Source: Bacterioplanoides sp. SCSIO 12839 (lineage in GTDB: Bacteria > Pseudomonadota > Gammaproteobacteria > Pseudomonadales > Oceanobacteraceae). Taken from it: 64,000 bases of DNA. The notes below the pieces were generated by a model. That model saw nothing but the letters and a program-made list of their open reading frames with translations. It ran no database searches and was not told the origin of the DNA. Below, piece after piece: positions 1-8,609 of the stretch; the first letter of the stretch is position 1, and the number at the start of each line of letters is the position of its first letter. The stretch is from positions 1,452,501 to 1,516,500 of the forward strand of contig NZ_CP073745.1 of assembly GCF_024397975.1 (NCBI RefSeq), given 5' to 3'. Made by a program: the position numbers and the translations under genes.

Positions 1-290
1 CATTACTGGCGTTTAATCTTGTATTTTATTTGAGGAGGTAGTTTTTATATGAGTTTTGTTAAATATGTGAAAGATTAATATTTATTTGATTGTTGTATAA
101 TTGCTTTAGATTGATTTTTGCAGTGGAAATTATTTGAAGTTGGTTGGTTAGCTGGGTGCTATCGCCAATGTCAGAAGATCTAAGGTTTTATGTGGTATTT
201 TTTATCTGATGCTATCGAGTCTTGCCGCTTGCTATAAAATCAGTATTGGTTTTTTGTCAATAATTATATTGGTATGAATCATGGGAGGGT
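1..290. other. AT-rich non-coding leader
   Basis: No convincing reading frame is seen. The stretch is T-rich and clearly lower in G+C than the housekeeping genes further right. It ends in a purine-rich Shine-Dalgarno-like stretch (GGGAGG at about 282-287) serving the first gene. Any promoter for the small genes that follow should lie here, but I cannot assign -35/-10 boxes with confidence. Confidence 0.5.
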
Positions 291-698
291 GTGTTGGTGC
301 GGTATGTGTTATTTTTATTAATTCTTCTTTGTAATGTTGCAAATGCAAGGGATTGTTCTCTTGAGGTGGAATTCAAAAAATTAGTTGAGCTGAGTTATGA
401 TATTCCAGGAGGTGGAGTTGATAATATATTTGCCATTAAATATATTGGTCATGGTGGTAATGATAGCGAGATATTAAGTAAAAAGTATGTTGCAGGTGTT
501 GTATGGAGATCTCTTGCAACTATGGCAGCAATTAAACGGTTTGGTAATGTCGAAGGATCAAGATGTTACGGTGATAAGGGAATATTGGAAATATATGTTG
601 ATCATCATTATGTTGATGTTAATTTTATTCTTGCTCAGTTCTATTTTGATAATGGTCGCTGGAAGTTGGTTGCCGTAACGACAGAGTATTTGGATTGA
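291..698 (+). CDS. Small secreted protein of unknown function
   Basis: A 135-residue protein that I do not recognise. The start is a GTG preceded at good distance by GGGAGG. Residues 1-19 form a typical Sec signal peptide (short basic start, long Leu/Ile/Val core, ANA cleavage site), so the mature protein should be periplasmic or secreted. It begins with a cysteine-containing segment and has a second Cys near residue 92, so one disulphide is possible. The C-terminus ends in a beta-rich stretch (FDNGRWKLVAV). Base composition is AT-rich like its two right-hand neighbours and unlike the chitinase operon. It could be an immunity-type or accessory-region protein; that is inference only. Confidence 0.55.
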   Translation: MLVRYVLFLLILLCNVANARDCSLEVEFKKLVELSYDIPGGGVDNIFAIKYIGHGGNDSEILSKKYVAGVVWRSLATMAAIKRFGNVEGSRCYGDKGILEIYVDHHYVDVNFILAQFYFDNGRWKLVAVTTEYLD

Positions 699-743
699 TA
701 ATAATAAAGAAGTGTAGGGCTATATGGTAGTGAGCAAGCCAAT

Positions 744-1016
744 ATGGCCAGGCACGAAGGGTTGGTTGTTGATGGAATTGTCTCTGACTGCTTTTCATCT
801 TCTTCGTGTAAAGAAAATGTGTTGATTGCAGTTGAGGATTATATTAAGGCTAATGATAGCGCTTATTTTCGTGCCAGAGTAGCTACTAGAACTGTTGTTG
901 GTGTTCTAACTGGTGCAGGTCTTATTAGCACTCATTGCGCAATTGAAAATGCTGTGCTTGACGGAGCAATGAGCGCTGAAGCACTTATTCCTGTAGTGAT
1001 TTATGGTCATGATTAA
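744..1016 (+). CDS. Hypothetical 90-residue protein, possibly a fragment
   Basis: The frame is open from an upstream stop at 705-707, with ATG 744 as the only ordinary start and no good ribosome-binding site. The product has no signal peptide. It has a small-residue-rich hydrophobic stretch (residues 50-66, VVGVLTGAGLIS) and three cysteines. It overlaps the start of the next gene by 14 bases, which suggests translational coupling. The weak start makes a degraded C-terminal piece of a longer protein as likely as a true small gene. No family recognised. Confidence 0.35.
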   Translation: MARHEGLVVDGIVSDCFSSSSCKENVLIAVEDYIKANDSAYFRARVATRTVVGVLTGAGLISTHCAIENAVLDGAMSAEALIPVVIYGHD

Positions 1017-1215
1017 GCAAAATATCTCAATCTTTGTTTCTTTTATTATTATTTTTACAGTATCAATGGTGGTTTTGAAATTAACAAATAGTTTTACATT
1101 TTTTATTATATTTCCACTTTTTATGTCTGTAATAGTATGTTTTTCTTACAAAAAAAACTGGAGAGCTATCGTTGGTGGTGTGCTGGGGTATCTTTCTTCA
1201 TATTTTTTTATGTGA
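1003..1215 (+). CDS. Small two-helix membrane protein
   Basis: A 70-residue, very hydrophobic product with two predicted membrane helices (about residues 7-27 and 30-47), a short KKNW basic turn, and a third hydrophobic tail. It starts inside the end of the preceding frame (ATG 1003, with an alternative ATG at 1009), so expression is probably coupled to it. AT-rich codon use matches the two upstream small genes. Function unknown; small immunity or accessory membrane proteins look like this, but so do many orphan ORFs. Confidence 0.4.
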   Translation: MVMIKQNISIFVSFIIIFTVSMVVLKLTNSFTFFIIFPLFMSVIVCFSYKKNWRAIVGGVLGYLSSYFFM

Positions 1216-1240
1216 GCGGTAGTCTTGAGAGCAATATTCA

Positions 1241-1579
1241 ATGAATTGGCTAAAGAAGAAACCAATACTCTTAAGCATCACCTTACTGTTAACTGCGTGC
1301 TCCACCCCTTATAAACCTTACGGTTTTTCAGGTGGCTACCAGGATGAAAAAACAGCTGAAGGTGAATATAACCTGAGCTATGTTGGCAACGGTGTTACAT
1401 CAAAAGAGAAAGTAAGAAAAATGTGGCATCGAAGAGCAGCCGAGTTGTGTGATGGTTTGTATGACTTTGAATACCTGAATGAAGACGATATTAATCATAC
1501 CCTTTTTACAGGTGGGGCGGTTGTTCCATTGTACTTTCCCCAGATTGTTGGGACGGTGACTTGTCAAAACCCGCAGTAA
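1241..1579 (+). CDS. CC0125/CC1285-type lipoprotein
   Basis: A 112-residue lipoprotein. The signal peptide ends in a clear lipobox (LLTAC, Cys about residue 20), followed by STPYKPYG. The mature part has the pattern of a widespread small lipoprotein family: an aromatic GFSGGY start, a YxxSYVGNGVTSKEKV segment and an RAAELC motif, then an acidic stretch and a C-terminal Cys. That family is known only as conserved lipoproteins, with no biochemical role. Anchoring in the outer membrane is inferred from the lack of Asp at position +2. Codon use is closer to the core genome than the three small genes before it. A strong terminator follows. Confidence 0.65.
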   Translation: MNWLKKKPILLSITLLLTACSTPYKPYGFSGGYQDEKTAEGEYNLSYVGNGVTSKEKVRKMWHRRAAELCDGLYDFEYLNEDDINHTLFTGGAVVPLYFPQIVGTVTCQNPQ

Positions 1580-1621
1580 AATTATCTGATATTTGAGTGA
1601 GTTAATTAGCTGGAATATATG

Positions 1622-1656
1622 AAAAGCCTTCTCAGAAAGTATCTGAGAAGGCTTTT
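1622..1656. terminator. Bidirectional intrinsic terminator
   Basis: A perfect 15-bp inverted repeat (1622-1636 with 1642-1656) with a 5-base loop, flanked by A-run and T-run, so it works on both strands. It separates the lipoprotein gene from the convergent chitinase gene. Confidence 0.85.
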
Positions 1657-1677
1657 TGTTTAGCTACTTACCTATTT

Positions 1678-3900
1678 TTACCAACCATAGTAGGATCTCT
1701 GGTTATAACAGGTCGCACTCTGCAGCTGCGTTGGGCTGTTATCCGAGATGCTTTGTGTCCAGCGATCACGGCTGTCCGCCCGTACTTCAGGCATACGGGT
1801 GATACCCAGATCGTATTGCTGATTAAAGTACGCCGCATAGGCATCGTAATACATTACCCGTTGTACCGGACCGCCATGCCAGGCGGCGGCTTTATTACAT
1901 TCCAGTCCGCCGTTGACGATATTGATGACGGTACCCAAACGATAGGCAAATACATCCGCATCCGACGTATCGCCCGCAGCGGTTGGAATAACAAAACCAG
2001 CCTGGTTGCTTTGTGGTAAGCCCTGATCCTGAGTGGACGCTGAAATATTAAAGGCATCACCAAACATCACATCATGGGAGGATGGTTTGGCCCCTTGCGG
2101 GGTCATCCAGAACCAGATGCCCGACAAAATGGAGAGTTCACCATTGCTGGCCACCAGATTTGGGAACTTTAATAATTCATCACGGTTAACCACCACATCT
2201 TTCATCAGGCCGTTATCGTACAACCAGTACGAGAAGGCACCGTAGTTGTAGTTCCACGACAGCTGAATCACACCGCGGCCATAATACGAGCGGCCAGGTG
2301 CCGGTGGGTAGGATGCCGAACCCGCGTCAACATAATTAATAGCACTGCTGGCTCCGGTTGTTGGGTCTGTGCTGTAGCCCACTTCTTCAACCCAATACAG
2401 GCCGCCTTTCCAGATGGTCAGGGTTTCCTGGCCAATTTGTTGGGTGACGATCCAGGGCTCGTTAGCACTTGACCAGCTGCCCGACGTTTCACGGGAAGAC
2501 TTCGCCCAGAATGCGACAAATTCTTCTGCCTGCTGTTTTGCTGTGCCTTCGTTTAAGAATTGTTTGTAACCATTGCTGGCAGCCCAGTGGTTGTATTCCA
2601 ACACGGCTTTCACAAAGGCATTTAACGTAAAGGCATCGTTAGAGCCATCATTACGCACGCCGCCACCACAATCGAGGAATTGACCAGCGCTACAAGGCTC
2701 AGGAGAAACCCGTTTGCCGGAGCGTAGCGGGAATAACCAATCCCAATCCTGGCTGGTGACCTGACGTAAAAACTCATAACCCGTCGCGGGTAAGTCGACT
2801 GGTGCAGGCGTCGCGACGGCATCCGAATCATCACCGGAATCTTCCGGAATTACGGGTGGGATTTCTGGCGTTGGATTCTGGTCGGTATTGTCGCCTGCTT
2901 GATCGGTTGCTCCCTGATCGTCACCGTCGTTGGGTACCGGGGTATTGCCTGAATCCGTTTCCGAACCCGTGCCATCGGGTGTATCGCTACCGTCGGTCAC
3001 GCCGCAGGAGCCAATATTGCCCTGACAGTTATCAGCAATCGTCAGCTCGGGTTTATCGCCTAACCACTTCCACGGCGTCGACCACGCGATGGTGGGCTCT
3101 GTTGTTGGTGGCAGGTCACCTCGTGTCCACCATTGTGCCTGATAATAAAGGTTGTTCAGGCGGACATAGTTGCCTTCGGTATAGATGGCAGCACTGTCCC
3201 AGACGGGTACGTCCGGGTGTGCAATGCCATTGTCATTGGGTGGTACTGTATTCTCTGAATCGTTGCCAGAGTTTGAGTCTGAATCGTTAGGTTGCCCGGC
3301 ATTATCATCGGTGGAACTACCATCGCCGGAGTCGTTGCTGTTATCGGAGCTGTTGCCGGAGTCATTACCTGCTTCCCCTTCAGCAGCCGATGGCGTTCCC
3401 AGGGCGGCTAACGTGGCCGCAGATTCCGGGCAACTGTTTTGTAAAACCCACACTGAGCTGCTGGCCGAGGGTTTTTCCTGAGTCCACCACTTATTGGTGT
3501 AGCACTGTGATTCCAGTTTAACAGTGTGGCCACCGGGGTAGGCAGCGTTGGCATTCCAGGGTAAGGCTACCGATTGCCCTGATAGAGATGCACTTAATAA
3601 TTCAGCTGTCGACAGGTCAGTCTGTACCTGTAGCGCAATACTGACTAATTCCCAGGGGGAGTTTCCCGGATAAAACTGAGGGACATTACCAGCATCGGCA
3701 AACCACTTATTGCGAAAGTCACCGACCAAATAGCTGCCATCGGCTTGCTGTTGCGCATGACGAACCAAAGTGCCTGTTTGGCTGTAGCTGGTGTTAGGGT
3801 TAAATATTTCACTAGCAACCAATGCAGGCGTAACAGACACGCTGGCAGCAGCCTGAATGGAGACGGCTAGTAAGGTCGGTAAATAATAAAAATTGCTCAT
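1678..3900 (-). CDS. Secreted GH19 chitinase with chitin-binding module
   Basis: Hydrolyses beta-1,4 linkages of chitin outside the cell. ATG 3900 is preferred over GTG 3909 because AGGTGA sits five bases upstream of it. Residues 1-18 are a Sec signal. A CBM5/12-like chitin-binding module with WDSAAIYTEGNYV and QAQWWTRG lies at about 232-282; an extra Trp-rich N-terminal region (60-155) may be a second substrate-binding module. Two Ser/Asn/Asp-rich linkers (about 170-230 and 300-370) connect to the GH19 domain (375-700). The GH19 signature YYGRGVIQLSWNYNYG is present, as is the first catalytic Glu in SRETSG (about 471) and a second candidate Glu in YWVEEVG. It sits 26 bases after a lipoprotein gene and is probably co-transcribed with it. 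Confidence 0.9.
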   Translation of the reverse strand: MSNFYYLPTLLAVSIQAAASVSVTPALVASEIFNPNTSYSQTGTLVRHAQQQADGSYLVGDFRNKWFADAGNVPQFYPGNSPWELVSIALQVQTDLSTAELLSASLSGQSVALPWNANAAYPGGHTVKLESQCYTNKWWTQEKPSASSSVWVLQNSCPESAATLAALGTPSAAEGEAGNDSGNSSDNSNDSGDGSSTDDNAGQPNDSDSNSGNDSENTVPPNDNGIAHPDVPVWDSAAIYTEGNYVRLNNLYYQAQWWTRGDLPPTTEPTIAWSTPWKWLGDKPELTIADNCQGNIGSCGVTDGSDTPDGTGSETDSGNTPVPNDGDDQGATDQAGDNTDQNPTPEIPPVIPEDSGDDSDAVATPAPVDLPATGYEFLRQVTSQDWDWLFPLRSGKRVSPEPCSAGQFLDCGGGVRNDGSNDAFTLNAFVKAVLEYNHWAASNGYKQFLNEGTAKQQAEEFVAFWAKSSRETSGSWSSANEPWIVTQQIGQETLTIWKGGLYWVEEVGYSTDPTTGASSAINYVDAGSASYPPAPGRSYYGRGVIQLSWNYNYGAFSYWLYDNGLMKDVVVNRDELLKFPNLVASNGELSILSGIWFWMTPQGAKPSSHDVMFGDAFNISASTQDQGLPQSNQAGFVIPTAAGDTSDADVFAYRLGTVINIVNGGLECNKAAAWHGGPVQRVMYYDAYAAYFNQQYDLGITRMPEVRADSRDRWTQSISDNSPTQLQSATCYNQRSYYGW

Positions 3901-3926
3901 CAATTTCACCTGTTTATTCTTTTTTA

Positions 3927-4184
3927 TTAGCGGCTCTGGTTGCCGTTAACCACATAAGCTTGCTGAGTGTTCCGGTATTTTTCCTGATTAAACGAGCCGT
4001 CCTGATTTTGATAATTCGGTTGTGGCACAACCTGCATCGCCGGTGCGGTTTGTGGTTGGCTCAGGCTTTCCTGGGTGTCTGAGCCTGGCCCTGAATCAGA
4101 GTCAGAACCCGAGCCACACGCGGATAAAATAAATGCAGCAAACATAATTGCTGGTAAGTGTTTTTGATGGTGTTTCTTTTTCAT
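3927..4184 (-). CDS. Small lipoprotein upstream of chitinase
   Basis: An 85-residue product with a basic, His/Lys-rich start, a hydrophobic core and a lipobox (LSAC, Cys 23). The mature part opens with a Gly/Ser/Asp linker of the same style as the linkers in the chitinase, then a Gln/Pro/Asn-rich low-complexity tail with NQDGSFNQEKYRNTQQAYVVNG. No family recognised. It is transcribed with the chitinase gene (26-base gap), so a role in chitin binding or enzyme anchoring at the outer membrane is possible but unproven. Confidence 0.6.
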   Translation of the reverse strand: MKKKHHQKHLPAIMFAAFILSACGSGSDSDSGPGSDTQESLSQPQTAPAMQVVPQPNYQNQDGSFNQEKYRNTQQAYVVNGNQSR

Positions 4185-4541
4185 GGCGTCTTCACTGTTG
4201 AGTGGTATCTCTATTATTTAGACGCGAGGAATTCAGACGATACAAGCGGCGATTTTTAAAATTAAAAAAGTTGAAGGTTAAGTCTCATTTTTAAAATCAA
4301 TGGCTTTTTTGTGATTCAGGAATGTTGAATGATTATCGGATAAAAAAACCGTAGTTCAGTGATGGTACGGTAATCTGTTTTGTTGTTAGAAGGAGTAGGG
4401 AAATGTATTGATTAGACCTCAAATAAATTGAGATCTAACTTTAAGTGCAGGCCTGAACCCAGGTTTTTTCTGCTTTGCCTTAGTGAATACAAGTTTGTTA
4501 TGCTCAGTTGTATTTAGAGTTCTAATAAAAAAGAGGCAGGA
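4185..4541. other. Divergent promoter region
   Basis: About 355 bases between the leftward lipoprotein/chitinase operon and the rightward BCCT genes. No ORF of interest. AT-rich, with one inverted repeat at 4412-4438 listed separately. Promoters for both directions must lie here. Confidence 0.6.
4412..4438. promoter_or_regulatory. Inverted repeat, candidate operator upstream of BCCT gene
   Basis: Two 11-base arms (TTAGACCTCAA and TTGAGATCTAA) with a single mismatch and a five-base A/T spacer, about 100 bases before the BCCT start. No T-run follows, so it is more likely a protein-binding site than a terminator. The binding factor is unknown. Confidence 0.35.
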
Positions 4542-6113
4542 ATGAGTCACTCGGAAGACAAATACAGTATTGAAAATACGGATTACACCATTGGGCAGGA
4601 CAATGTGCAGAAATGGGGGTTTGATGTTCATAACCCCGTGTTTGGTATCAGTGCTGCGCTGATTGTTATTTTTCTACTCGCGGTACTGATCAGTGATACC
4701 GCAACCGCTAAAGCCACACTGGATGGCCTGAAATGGAACATTATTGGCACTTTTGATTCTTTCTTTATCTGGTCTGCCAATATTCTGCTGCTGTTTTTTA
4801 TTGCTCTGTTTATTTCCCCTTTTGGAAAAATTCGCCTGGGCGGTGAAAATGCTGAAACTGAGCACTCGTTATTATCCTGGGTGGCGATGTTATTTGCTGC
4901 GGGTATTGGTATTGGCTTGATGTTCTGGGGAACTGCGGAGCCGGTAGCTTATTACACGGGTTGGTATGAAACGCCGTTAGGTGTTGAAGCCAAAACTCCG
5001 GAAGCGGCTGAACTGGCAATGGCGGCAACCATGTACCACTGGGGTTTCCACGCCTGGGCGATTTACGGGATTGTGGCTTTGTCTCTGGCCTTTTTTGCGT
5101 ATAACAAAGGGCTGCCGTTATCGATTCGTTCAGTTTTTTACCCATTATTGGGCGACCGTACCTGGGGCTGGGCAGGCCATTTAGTGGATATTTTAGCGGT
5201 ATTGGCCACGCTGTTTGGTTTGGCAACGTCATTGGGCTTAGGCGCACAGCAAGCTGCTGGTGGTATTAACCATGTGTTTGGTGTTGAAGGTGGCATTGGT
5301 CTGCAGGTTCTGGTGATTGTTTTTGTCACGGCGCTGGCCATTGTATCCGTTGTGCGTGGCCTTGAAGGTGGTGTGAAGGTGCTCAGTAACGTCAATATGT
5401 TAATGGCACTGGCGTTTTTACTCTTTGTAGCGGCGGTTGGTTTTGGTCCTGCTATGGCGAATATCCCGGTGACATTTGGCGCCTACTTGGAAAATATCAT
5501 TCCGTTGAGCAATCCGCATGGTCGTGAAGACGAAGCCTGGCTGCAAGGTTGGTCGGTATTTTACTGGGCGTGGTGGGTTTCCTGGTCACCATTCGTCGGT
5601 ATGTTTATCGCCCGTGTTTCCAAAGGACGTACGCTGAGAGAATTTATTGCTGGCGTATTAATCGTTCCAACCGTGATCACCGCGATCTGGATGGCTGTTT
5701 TTGGTGGCATTGCGATTGATCAGGTTGCTAATAATATTGGTTCGCTGGGTGCGAACGGTATTACCGAAGCGTCTATGACGACCTTCCAGATGATTGAGCA
5801 GTTACCGCTGGCAAATATTATGTCGGTGATTGGTATTGCTCTGGTTCTGATTTTCTTTATTACTTCTTCTGACTCTGGCTCGCTGGTAATCGACAGCATT
5901 ACGGCGGGCGGTAAAATTGATGCGCCTGTGCCACAGCGTATTTTCTGGGCCACCATTGAAGGCGCGATTGCCGCTGCCTTGTTATGGATTGGCGGTACCG
6001 AAGCGATGCAGGCATTGCAGGCAGGTACTATTTCAACCGGATTACCGTTCACCTTTGTCTTGCTGCTGATGTGTGTCAGTCTGATTTTAGGCTTGCGAAC
6101 GGAAAAGCGCTGA
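4542..6113 (+). CDS. BCCT family transporter, copy 1
   Basis: A 523-residue inner-membrane transporter of the betaine/carnitine/choline family, with about 12 membrane helices and a hydrophilic 28-residue N-terminus. The family glycine motif is seen as AAGIGIGLMFWGTAEPV. The hallmark Trp-rich segment reads FYWAWWVSWSPFVGMFIARVS, followed by KGRTLREF. These parts form the substrate aromatic box and gate in BetP-type carriers. Substrate (glycine betaine, choline, ectoine or DMSP) cannot be told from sequence. The next gene is a close paralogue of identical length, so this is a tandem duplication. The C-terminus is short (LRTEKR) and lacks the long regulatory helix of BetP, arguing against BetP-style osmosensing by the C-terminal domain. 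Confidence 0.9.
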   Translation: MSHSEDKYSIENTDYTIGQDNVQKWGFDVHNPVFGISAALIVIFLLAVLISDTATAKATLDGLKWNIIGTFDSFFIWSANILLLFFIALFISPFGKIRLGGENAETEHSLLSWVAMLFAAGIGIGLMFWGTAEPVAYYTGWYETPLGVEAKTPEAAELAMAATMYHWGFHAWAIYGIVALSLAFFAYNKGLPLSIRSVFYPLLGDRTWGWAGHLVDILAVLATLFGLATSLGLGAQQAAGGINHVFGVEGGIGLQVLVIVFVTALAIVSVVRGLEGGVKVLSNVNMLMALAFLLFVAAVGFGPAMANIPVTFGAYLENIIPLSNPHGREDEAWLQGWSVFYWAWWVSWSPFVGMFIARVSKGRTLREFIAGVLIVPTVITAIWMAVFGGIAIDQVANNIGSLGANGITEASMTTFQMIEQLPLANIMSVIGIALVLIFFITSSDSGSLVIDSITAGGKIDAPVPQRIFWATIEGAIAAALLWIGGTEAMQALQAGTISTGLPFTFVLLLMCVSLILGLRTEKR

Positions 6114-6153
6114 GAAAGCCTGATTATTGTCAGCATCTCCGCTCTACTCTTCA

Positions 6154-6201
6154 GTCGCTCAGAACTCTCTGAGCGACATTGCCAATCGTGGCAGCCTTTT
6201 T
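6154..6201 (+). terminator. Tandem hairpin terminator after BCCT copy 1
   Basis: A perfect 10-bp hairpin (6154-6163 with 6168-6177) is followed directly by a 5-bp hairpin (6180-6193) and a short T-run. It probably ends or reduces transcription between the two BCCT genes. Confidence 0.6.
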
Positions 6202-6263
6202 GATTATCTTCTTAACAATTTGTTATCCTGCGCTTGTTTAGAGTTCAAACTAACGAGGTAACA

Positions 6264-7835
6264 ATGAGTCACCCGGAAGATAAGTACAGCATCGAAAACA
6301 CCGATTACACCATTGGGCAAGATAATGTTCAGAAGTGGGGTTTCGATGTTCACAACCCGGTTTTTGGGACCAGTGCAGCGTTAATTCTGCTGTTTCTGGC
6401 GGCGGTTTTGTTGGTAGAACCCGCGACAGCAAAGGCCTCTTTGGATGGTATCAAGTGGGATATTATCGGTAGCTTCGATGCTTTTTTTATGTGGTCGGGC
6501 AATATTTTTGTGTTGTTCTGTCTGGTTCTGTTTTTTTCCCCCTTCGGCAAAATTCGCTTAGGTGGCGATACCGCCCGTGCTGAGCATTCGATGATTTCCT
6601 GGCTGGCGATGTTATTTGCCGCAGGCATGGGGATTGGCCTGATGTTTTGGGCGGTGGCAGAACCCGTTGCCTACCTGACTGGCTGGTATAAAACCCCGTT
6701 AGGTGTTGAAGCCAATACCCCGGAAGCCGCCCGTATGGCGATGGGAGCAACCATGTATCACTGGGGACTGCACCCATGGGCTATTTATGCCGTCGTGGCG
6801 TTATCGTTGGCATTTTTTGCTTATAACAAAGGCCTGCCATTATCCATTCGTTCCATTTTTTATCCGCTGTTGGGTGATCGTGCCTGGGGTTGGGCCGGGC
6901 ATATCGTTGATATTCTGGCAGTGTTGGCGACCCTATTTGGCTTGGCTACTTCGTTGGGCTTAGGCGCTCAGCAAGCAGCCAGTGGCCTGCAGCACGTCTT
7001 TGGCATCGAAAGTACGGTAACGGTTCAGATCCTTGTTATTGTTGCGGTAACCTTGCTGGCAATCGTGTCGGTAGTCCGTGGCCTGGAAGGCGGGGTGAAA
7101 GTTCTCAGTAATATTAATATGCTGGTGGCTGTTGGCTTATTGCTTTTTGTTGCTGTTGTGGCATTTGGCCCGGCAATCGCCAATATTCCCGTAACCATTG
7201 GCGCGTATCTGGAAAATATTATCCCTTTAAGTAATCCGCATGGCCGTGAAGACGAAGCCTGGTTCCAGGGTTGGACGGTATTTTATTGGGCCTGGTGGAT
7301 TTCCTGGTCGCCATTTGTCGGAATGTTTATTGCGCGTGTTTCCAAAGGTCGTACCATCCGTGAATTTATAGCCGGTGTGTTATTGGTGCCAACCGCGGTG
7401 ACCATTATCTGGATGTCGGTATTTGGTGGCATTGCGATTGAGCAGGTGATGGCAAAGGTCGGAGCGCTGGGGACAGAAGGGTTGACCGATGTGCCTCTGG
7501 CGATGTTCCAGATGTTCGATCAGTTGCCGCTGGGCCACGTGTTGTCCGTGATTGCCATTGTGTTAGTGCTGGTATTCTTTATTACGTCTTCCGACTCCGG
7601 CTCTCTGGTGATTGATAGCATTACAGCGGGTGGAAAAATTGATGCGCCAGTGCCTCAACGTATTTTCTGGGCGGCCATTGAAGGTGCTATTGCTGCGGCA
7701 TTATTGTGGATTGGTGGCACAGAAGCCATTCAGGCATTACAAGCCGGCGCTATTTCAACCGGGTTGCCGTTTACCTTTGTTCTGCTGTTAATGTGTGTGA
7801 GCCTGGTCATGGGGCTACGAACGGAAAAGCGCTGA
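6264..7835 (+). CDS. BCCT family transporter, copy 2
   Basis: A 523-residue paralogue of the preceding gene, nearly identical at both ends and in all transport motifs (AAGMGIGLMFWAVAEPV; FYWAWWISWSPFVGMFIARVS; KGRTIREF). ATG 6264 is chosen because it follows a GAGGT ribosome-binding site and matches the N-terminus of copy 1; a TTG further upstream (6234) is not needed. Differences cluster in helix 1-2, the loops and the helix 10-11 region, which would suit divergence in substrate range or affinity rather than loss of function. It has its own upstream region of about 150 bases and is closed by a strong terminator, so it may be regulated separately. Confidence 0.9.
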   Translation: MSHPEDKYSIENTDYTIGQDNVQKWGFDVHNPVFGTSAALILLFLAAVLLVEPATAKASLDGIKWDIIGSFDAFFMWSGNIFVLFCLVLFFSPFGKIRLGGDTARAEHSMISWLAMLFAAGMGIGLMFWAVAEPVAYLTGWYKTPLGVEANTPEAARMAMGATMYHWGLHPWAIYAVVALSLAFFAYNKGLPLSIRSIFYPLLGDRAWGWAGHIVDILAVLATLFGLATSLGLGAQQAASGLQHVFGIESTVTVQILVIVAVTLLAIVSVVRGLEGGVKVLSNINMLVAVGLLLFVAVVAFGPAIANIPVTIGAYLENIIPLSNPHGREDEAWFQGWTVFYWAWWISWSPFVGMFIARVSKGRTIREFIAGVLLVPTAVTIIWMSVFGGIAIEQVMAKVGALGTEGLTDVPLAMFQMFDQLPLGHVLSVIAIVLVLVFFITSSDSGSLVIDSITAGGKIDAPVPQRIFWAAIEGAIAAALLWIGGTEAIQALQAGAISTGLPFTFVLLLMCVSLVMGLRTEKR

Positions 7836-7863
7836 TTAATAGTTAGTCGTATTCTTTATAACG

Positions 7864-7895
7864 GCCCGTGTTCTGAAAAGAACGCGGGCTTTTTT
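7864..7895 (+). terminator. Intrinsic terminator
   Basis: An 11-bp G/C-rich stem (7864-7874 with 7879-7889, one G-T pair), GAAA loop, then six T residues. It ends the BCCT transcription unit. Confidence 0.85.
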
Positions 7896-7904
7896 ATGCT
7901 TGTG

Positions 7905-8606
7905 TTATAACCAGACATCACCAATCCGTGCATCATCACGATAATGATACGCGGCCTGAGCCTGAAATAATTCAGCGGTGGCAATCGCATCGGTTAACGC
8001 ATGGTGTGCTTTGTAATAAGGCAATGAATACCGCCGACGACAATCGTGTAAACGTACAGAGCCTGTTGGTCGTCTCATTAAGCGTCCAATCAACCCCTGG
8101 CGGCGTAACAGTGCCTGCTGCTCAATTTCCATGGTATCGATCACCGGAAAATCCAGTGTTTCTTCGATGCGCTGCATCAACGCATGATGAATAAACTGAC
8201 GCTCGATCGCCCGGTGATGCACTACCACTACACGACCAGCCAGTGCCGTTAATAATGGCTGCAGGATGGTATCGAGATCCGGTGCCCGGCGAACTTCATC
8301 ATGTGTGATGCCATGAATCACTACCGACTCTTCTTCCAGAGGCTGATTGGGTTTGACTAACCATTCTGCGGACTGGCTGAGCTGAATACGTTTCAGAGTA
8401 AAAGGTACCAGGCCAATACTGATGATGTCGTCTTCCTGAGGATTCAAACCAGTGGTCTCAAAATCCAGTGCCACAAAGGGAGTATGGCTGAGCAGGCAGT
8501 CATTATTGACCATGCCTTCGGCATAATAGTCGCGCAGACGACGATCGCTGGCGTTGGCATGTGCCTGTACAAAATATTCCGCCCAGTTTTTCGCTTGATT
8601 ATTCAT
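7905..8606 (-). CDS. DnaQ-like 3'-5' exonuclease
   Basis: A 233-residue DEDDh exonuclease domain protein. Exo I reads VALDFETTGLNP (Asp and Glu metal ligands), Exo II lies around VVHHRAIERQF, and Exo III has the histidine-type motif HHALTDAIAT, which puts it with the epsilon subunit/RNase T superfamily. About 45 residues precede the domain. It follows the DUF294 gene by three bases and is clearly co-transcribed with it; this pairing is widespread in gammaproteobacteria. It is not the replicative epsilon subunit, because it lacks the expected neighbours and the C-terminal alpha-binding tail is not obvious. Substrate unknown. Confidence 0.8.
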   Translation of the reverse strand: MNNQAKNWAEYFVQAHANASDRRLRDYYAEGMVNNDCLLSHTPFVALDFETTGLNPQEDDIISIGLVPFTLKRIQLSQSAEWLVKPNQPLEEESVVIHGITHDEVRRAPDLDTILQPLLTALAGRVVVVHHRAIERQFIHHALMQRIEETLDFPVIDTMEIEQQALLRRQGLIGRLMRRPTGSVRLHDCRRRYSLPYYKAHHALTDAIATAELFQAQAAYHYRDDARIGDVWL

Positions 8607-8609
8607 CGT

